DNA of 64,000 nt from JBBQVK01 sp038211735 (GTDB lineage Bacteria; Patescibacteriota; Gracilibacteria; Absconditabacterales; Absconditicoccaceae). Below, one piece after another: positions 60,166-64,000 of the stretch (the stretch's first letter is position 1; the number at the start of each line of letters is the position of its first letter). The notes below the pieces were generated by a model. That model ran no database searches. It saw only the letters and a program-made list of their open reading frames with translations, and was not told where the DNA came from. The translations under genes were made by a program, and so were the position numbers. Location of the stretch: positions 558,001 to 622,000 of the forward strand of contig JBBQVK010000001.1 in the NCBI GenBank assembly GCA_038211735.1, given 5' to 3'.

Positions 60166-62865
60166 ATGAAAAGCTATTTTGTAGTAGGAAGTATAAGCTT
60201 TTTTTTGTCGAGTTCTTATGTTTTTGGTTGAATAGATTGAACTAAACTAGCAGAGTTGTCAGGACAAGATCTACTAATTTTTTCACTTATTGATAGTTGA
60301 CACGACTTGACACTAGACGATACTTGAACTAGAAAAGAGACTACCTGATTTCAGAATAGTTCTACAGATATATCTACCAATAACGGAAATTCTATTAATT
60401 CAGAGATTTTAACGTCTCTAGAATCATCTCAAGAAGTAGTAGAAGAAATTTTACCACTCATTACTACTTGATCGATCTATATCAGTGAAATTTTCGCGAG
60501 AGATACCGCATTCCTCGGTGAGTATATTATCATAGAGAGCTTTATCGAGTACTCGGGTGCTCTTGAGGTCGTTGGCTTGGGACAATGAAATGCGAGTAAA
60601 ATAATAAATATATCAATTTCCCCCTGACAGAAAGCTATTATTACCGATTCTCCTTCCAAAATTACAAACCGATCAGGACTACTTTTACCTATATCGTCAA
60701 TTACTCTTACTGACGATGGGGAACAACTACAAATAAAACTTACTTGAGGTATTATTACTGATCAAGTAATTTTTCACTCATCTTCTTTAGATCAATCACT
60801 CTTTTACACAGATAGTGACAGTAGTGGAAATAGAGTTTTTTCTACTTTTTGAGTGCCAACTCCTTTTACACAAACTTCTTTGTGAACGTGACAGAATGAA
60901 ACATGAACTACTACTGGAGACACAACAATATTGACATGACAGACATTTTCTGGCGACAACCAAAACATGACATGAATAGTTTGTATAGAATCAACTACCC
61001 AATGAACAGTTACTATTTCTGAAATTCATCCGTTTGATACAGAATTATTCCCTGAGTATATCGAGCTTTTGGTAGATTGAGTTTATACCTCACCAATTAC
61101 TATTGTTTGACTTTGACAGTGACAGACATCAAAAACAATCACTCTTTCTGTTTGAGATAGGCGCGTTATACTTACTAATGATAAAACTTTTTTTCCAGTT
61201 TCTACAAAAGTTATAGAACTCCCCTCTATCTCACTTACTGATTCAGGAGAGCCTTTACAAATAATTTGACAAAGTTGACAGGTTTTAGACAGCGCTGTCT
61301 ATACACAGTGAATCCAAGGTAAATCCTTATATCTCTCATGAAATAGTAGTGAACATATTTTCTCGCAATCGGATTTTCCTTCTCCAGGGTTTGACCTTAG
61401 CCAAGTAAATCACTTACTTTTTGACAGAAATTTTACAAATTTTTACAGTTGTTCTATTGATTTACAACACACCGATCCGTTCTATGTTGGCAGCAAAATA
61501 AATATAATCGCCTCCTCCAACAATAAACAAATTCAAAATAACAATTCAGAATTTAGTTGTGAACGAAATCTAAATGAAACGAACTATGAATTTACTTGAT
61601 GTAACCCGACTTACTTCGAATTTAATACTGGCGGAATATTTAAAATTTGATTAACACTTCATGATCTCACTACCCAACAAATTTGTTCAACTACTCTTTC
61701 ACTTAACTACCCACCCAATCCAACCGCCTGACAAATCTGTAAACAGACCTACTACCAAGAATTATATTTGAAGCGAAAATCGAAATTTGAATATCTAAAA
61801 AAATGAATCGGTTCGCTCGGATTTTCAGTCAATACAACAGGAGACGTAACCGAAAAATGAACAGCAACCTGACAACAACTTTCGATATGGACAGGGAAAG
61901 TCCATATTGTGTCTATATTACCAAACCCAGCCTGAAAAGATGATAATCAAGAGTCTATAACTATTAAAAATACCGACACACTCCCCTATGATCTTACTCA
62001 ATTCGTTCTCTTTAACGGAAAATCAAAAAAGAAATTTCCATCAGACATAACACAATTAAAGGCTGGAGAACAGCGCACAATTATAGCAACTTTATGACTT
62101 ACAAACGGACCGACTTGTATAAAACTCCAAGATACAACAACCATTTTTGACACGTTTTGTTATCCAAAAGCTGCTGATGGACAAGTATTTACTACTAGTT
62201 TAGATAGCCTACAAAACGTTGCAAATCAAGACCCAAAACTACTTAGTCAAATAACCATAGCGTTGGAAACCACCCAAGCTTGCGCGCTTTTTGACAAACA
62301 GCTAGTAGTCTGTAAAGCCTTAAAATTTGCTGACAGTCTTGTAAAGGAGTACAAAAAGCAGGCGGGTAGGACAGAAAGCGTAGAAAAAAAATTACTCAAA
62401 GAACAAGAAAAAACCGCCGTATCCAAAGAAAAACTCGCAGACTTAAAAACGAAAAGAGCAGAGGATAAGAAAGATTTTACTCTAAAAACAAAAATTCAGA
62501 AAACAACAGAAACTCTTGTTCGTAATCAGGTTAGACTACTTCAATGATATACACAACTAATACTAGATGATCTCCAAACAAATCGATATGACGTTTATAA
62601 AAACAGCTCTATTCCTACAGTTCGCGAGCTTTATTCTGCACTATCAAATGAACTAAAAAGCAATAAAACTATCCATACCCGAGATGGAATTGATATAGCG
62701 ACACAAGATATAGAAACCGCTTACAAGTTACACGAAAGAGGAGTAGTACCTTTACAAGAAACAGAAATTGACAAGTTGTATCTTGAAACAGCAGATATAA
62801 CAGAAAAGACTATTGATGAATTTCTAAAAAATCTTATACTAAAAACCCAACAACAACCTCCATAA
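60166..62865 (+). CDS. Large exported lamin-tail-domain (LTD) protein with coiled-coil C-terminus
   Basis: 899 aa. Signal peptide MKSYFVVGSISFFLSSSYVF, then GG. Three LTD-like beta domains, each opening with a short strand plus acidic edge: IYISEIFARDTAFLGEYIII (about residue 105), TISEIHPFDTELFPEYIELL (about 285), VHIVSILPNPAGKDDNQESI (about 580); each has a GLGQG or G-rich strand and SLTDSGEPLQI-type close. A Cys-containing polar region lies between the second and third. Residues 700-899 are charged coiled coil (VEKKLLKEQEKTAVSKEKLA; TLVRNQVRLLQG). The gene uses UGA for most glycines: between 60880 and 61000 about five UGA against two GGN. LTDs are found in secreted or surface proteins and nucleases; no nuclease motif here. 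Confidence 0.8.
61421..61450 (+). repeat. Short phased TTGACA/TTTACA run inside the LTD gene
   Basis: TTGACAGAAA, TTTTACAAAT, TTTTACAGTT: ACA cores at 61424, 61435 and 61445 (11, 10 bp). Same motif as the other arrays on the complementary strand; encodes LFDRNFTNFYSC. Confidence 0.55.
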
Positions 62866-62929
62866 AATATTGTAGTTTATAATAGACACATATAGACAAA
62901 AATAACTAATATACACTTATGTCTATTTT

Positions 62930-62976
62930 ACAGATTTTTTACAACTTTATACAGATTTTATACAGTAATTTGACAA
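62930..62976 (+). repeat. Phased TTTACA/TTGACA array at the 5' end of the pyruvyl transferase gene
   Basis: ACA cores at 62930, 62941, 62951, 62962 and 62973 (11, 10, 11, 11 bp). It overlaps the region between two possible start codons (62919 and 62976). Confidence 0.75.
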
Positions 62977-63923
62977 TGAATTTTTATCTCAAAGGATATT
63001 ACGGATACAAAAACCTTGGCGACGAGTTTTTGTTGTTATGATTACTTTTATGGTTAGCAGAAACAGCACAAGGCGGAGTTAATCACCTCGTTATTGAGAC
63101 TAAAAATATTGAACGACTCACACAACGACTCACAAAAAACATTATGTATCTACCTATTCCGTTGGGATCTATAACTATTACCTGAGCCAATAACTCTTAC
63201 AAAAAAGACCCAAACTATATAAAAATCTTTGGTGGAGGAGAAGTTGTTTCTGATGCGAGACCATTCCCTTACAATGGACGAAATTACTTATTTACCTTTA
63301 CACAGACTATATTTTACCAACGTTATTGGATTCTTGGGGGAGTGGGAACCGAAAAAAAACTCGGAACAAAATGGCTCTATAGACAGTTCTTGAAACACGC
63401 AGAACGTATTGTAGTAAGGGAAAATTCGTCGTTTATAGTCGCAGAGAAATACTCACATAAAGTTGAACTTTATCACGACTTTTGCTTCGATCTTCTAAAC
63501 AAAATCTATCGTTTATGAGACAATCAGACTACTATGAATGGAGAGAAGAAAGATGGAAGCAAAACATTATTAGACACATTACCCAAGAAAATCCTTATCA
63601 ATACAAACAAATACATCCGAAACAACACAACTAAAGATAGGATAACCAACCTCTACCGTCAATTTCCAACTGCGGAATATTGGTTCGTACCAGCTGAAAT
63701 ATGAAGCGATAGTGTCTTATTTCCTCAGATTCAAGCACTTATCCCCACAATACAATTTTATAATCGAACGACGCATTCGGTGGAGGAGACCTGTCAATTT
63801 ATCCAAACAATTACCTACTGATTAGCCGCAAGACTTCATGTTTTATTATTACTCAGCTACTTCAATATCTCATTTTCTGCGCTAGTCTACCAAGAAAAAA
63901 TCACAAAAATGTTGAATGGATAA
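62976..63923 (+). CDS. Polysaccharide pyruvyl transferase family protein (CsaB/WcaK-like)
   Basis: 315 aa from ATG 62976 to TAA 63923. N-terminal MNFYLKGYYGYKNLGDEFLL, LGLLLWLAE is the signature G-x-x-G-xx-N-x-GDE of the family. IFGGGEVVSDARPFPYNGRN and GGVGTEKK follow, then VVRENSSFIVAEKY, LINTNKYIRNN and the C-terminal AARLHVLLLLSYFNISF (the usual S-x-RLH motif). The family adds pyruvyl groups to surface glycans; in Gram-positives CsaB makes the wall-glycan ligand for SLH proteins. An upstream in-frame ATG (62919) would add 19 residues (SILQIFYNFIQILYSNLT) encoded wholly by the phased repeat; I prefer 62976. Confidence 0.85.
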
Positions 63924-63945
63924 AAAAGTTATTCAGAGATATAAA

Positions 63946-64000
63946 CCCATACGAAATCACACGAAATCACACGAACTCATACTCATACTCACACTCACAC
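63946..64000. repeat. Low-complexity tandem repeats at window edge
   Basis: ACGAAATCAC twice in tandem, then ACTCAT and ACTCAC hexamers running to the last base. On the minus strand these give GTGTGA and GTATGA units (Val-Gly with UGA as Gly), so this may be the repeat tract of a surface-protein gene beyond the window. Confidence 0.5.

Overview
The window almost certainly comes from an uncultivated member of the Absconditabacterales (candidate division SR1, CPR/Patescibacteria). Read with the standard code nearly every gene is broken by in-frame TGA. Read with UGA = Gly the pieces join into full-length, recognisable proteins, and the UGA codons fall on invariant glycines (RNase HII HKGYGT, sortase GHSS, PBP KTG, TilS SGGTDS, Rossmann GxGxxG). 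CGA and CGG also look reassigned, to Trp: they sit where families have Trp or another aromatic (DsbB CxxCW, DinD EYWSAREL, MurG AAW, RRF YG, QueH FWYNPN), while conserved Arg is AGA, AGG, CGT or CGC. This is the pattern of NCBI code 37. All coordinates below treat only TAA and TAG as stops.

Layout. 1-13 kb: exported PKD and FN3 surface proteins, a C-terminally truncated uvrB, frr, a frameshifted dinD divergent from trhO, and several hypothetical or DUF proteins. 12.7-17.5 kb: a sortase locus, with one sortase carrying a long tail and two exported proteins ending in LAQTG and LPRTG sorting signals. 17.6-24.9 kb: a co-directional metabolic/redox run (acetolactate-synthase-like ThDP enzyme, small membrane protein, aldehyde dehydrogenase, DsbB-like protein, flavoprotein, an RNase HII-QueH fusion, thioredoxin-like protein). 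25-35.4 kb: GNAT, def, tRNA-Ser, a LysM-EGF-CHAP hydrolase and a class A PBP (wall remodelling). 35.6-35.9 kb: a probable non-coding RNA with its own promoter and terminator. 36-46 kb: hypothetical protein, methyltransferase, exonuclease, an RND efflux pair, radA. 46.4-64 kb: murG, comF, rsmI, comM, tilS, a VirB2/TrbC-like pilin operon, two further large exported proteins and a polysaccharide pyruvyl transferase.

Two things stand out. First, the glycosyltransferase at 50844-52022 has its GT-B halves in reverse order: the C-terminal nucleotide-sugar domain comes first and the acceptor domain second, cut exactly at the hinge. It appears to be a circularly permuted GT4. Second, from radA onward the DNA carries short arrays of TGT(C/A)AAAA repeated every 10-11 bp (helically phased). 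They lie both between and inside genes, in different reading frames, so they look selected or spread at DNA level. Neither matches anything I know as a named system.

The rest is consistent with a small monoderm epibiont: a surface rich in sortase-anchored and membrane-anchored proteins, DNA-uptake and recombination genes (comF, comM, radA), pilin-like genes, and wall synthesis and turnover enzymes. I saw no transposase, CRISPR array or rRNA.
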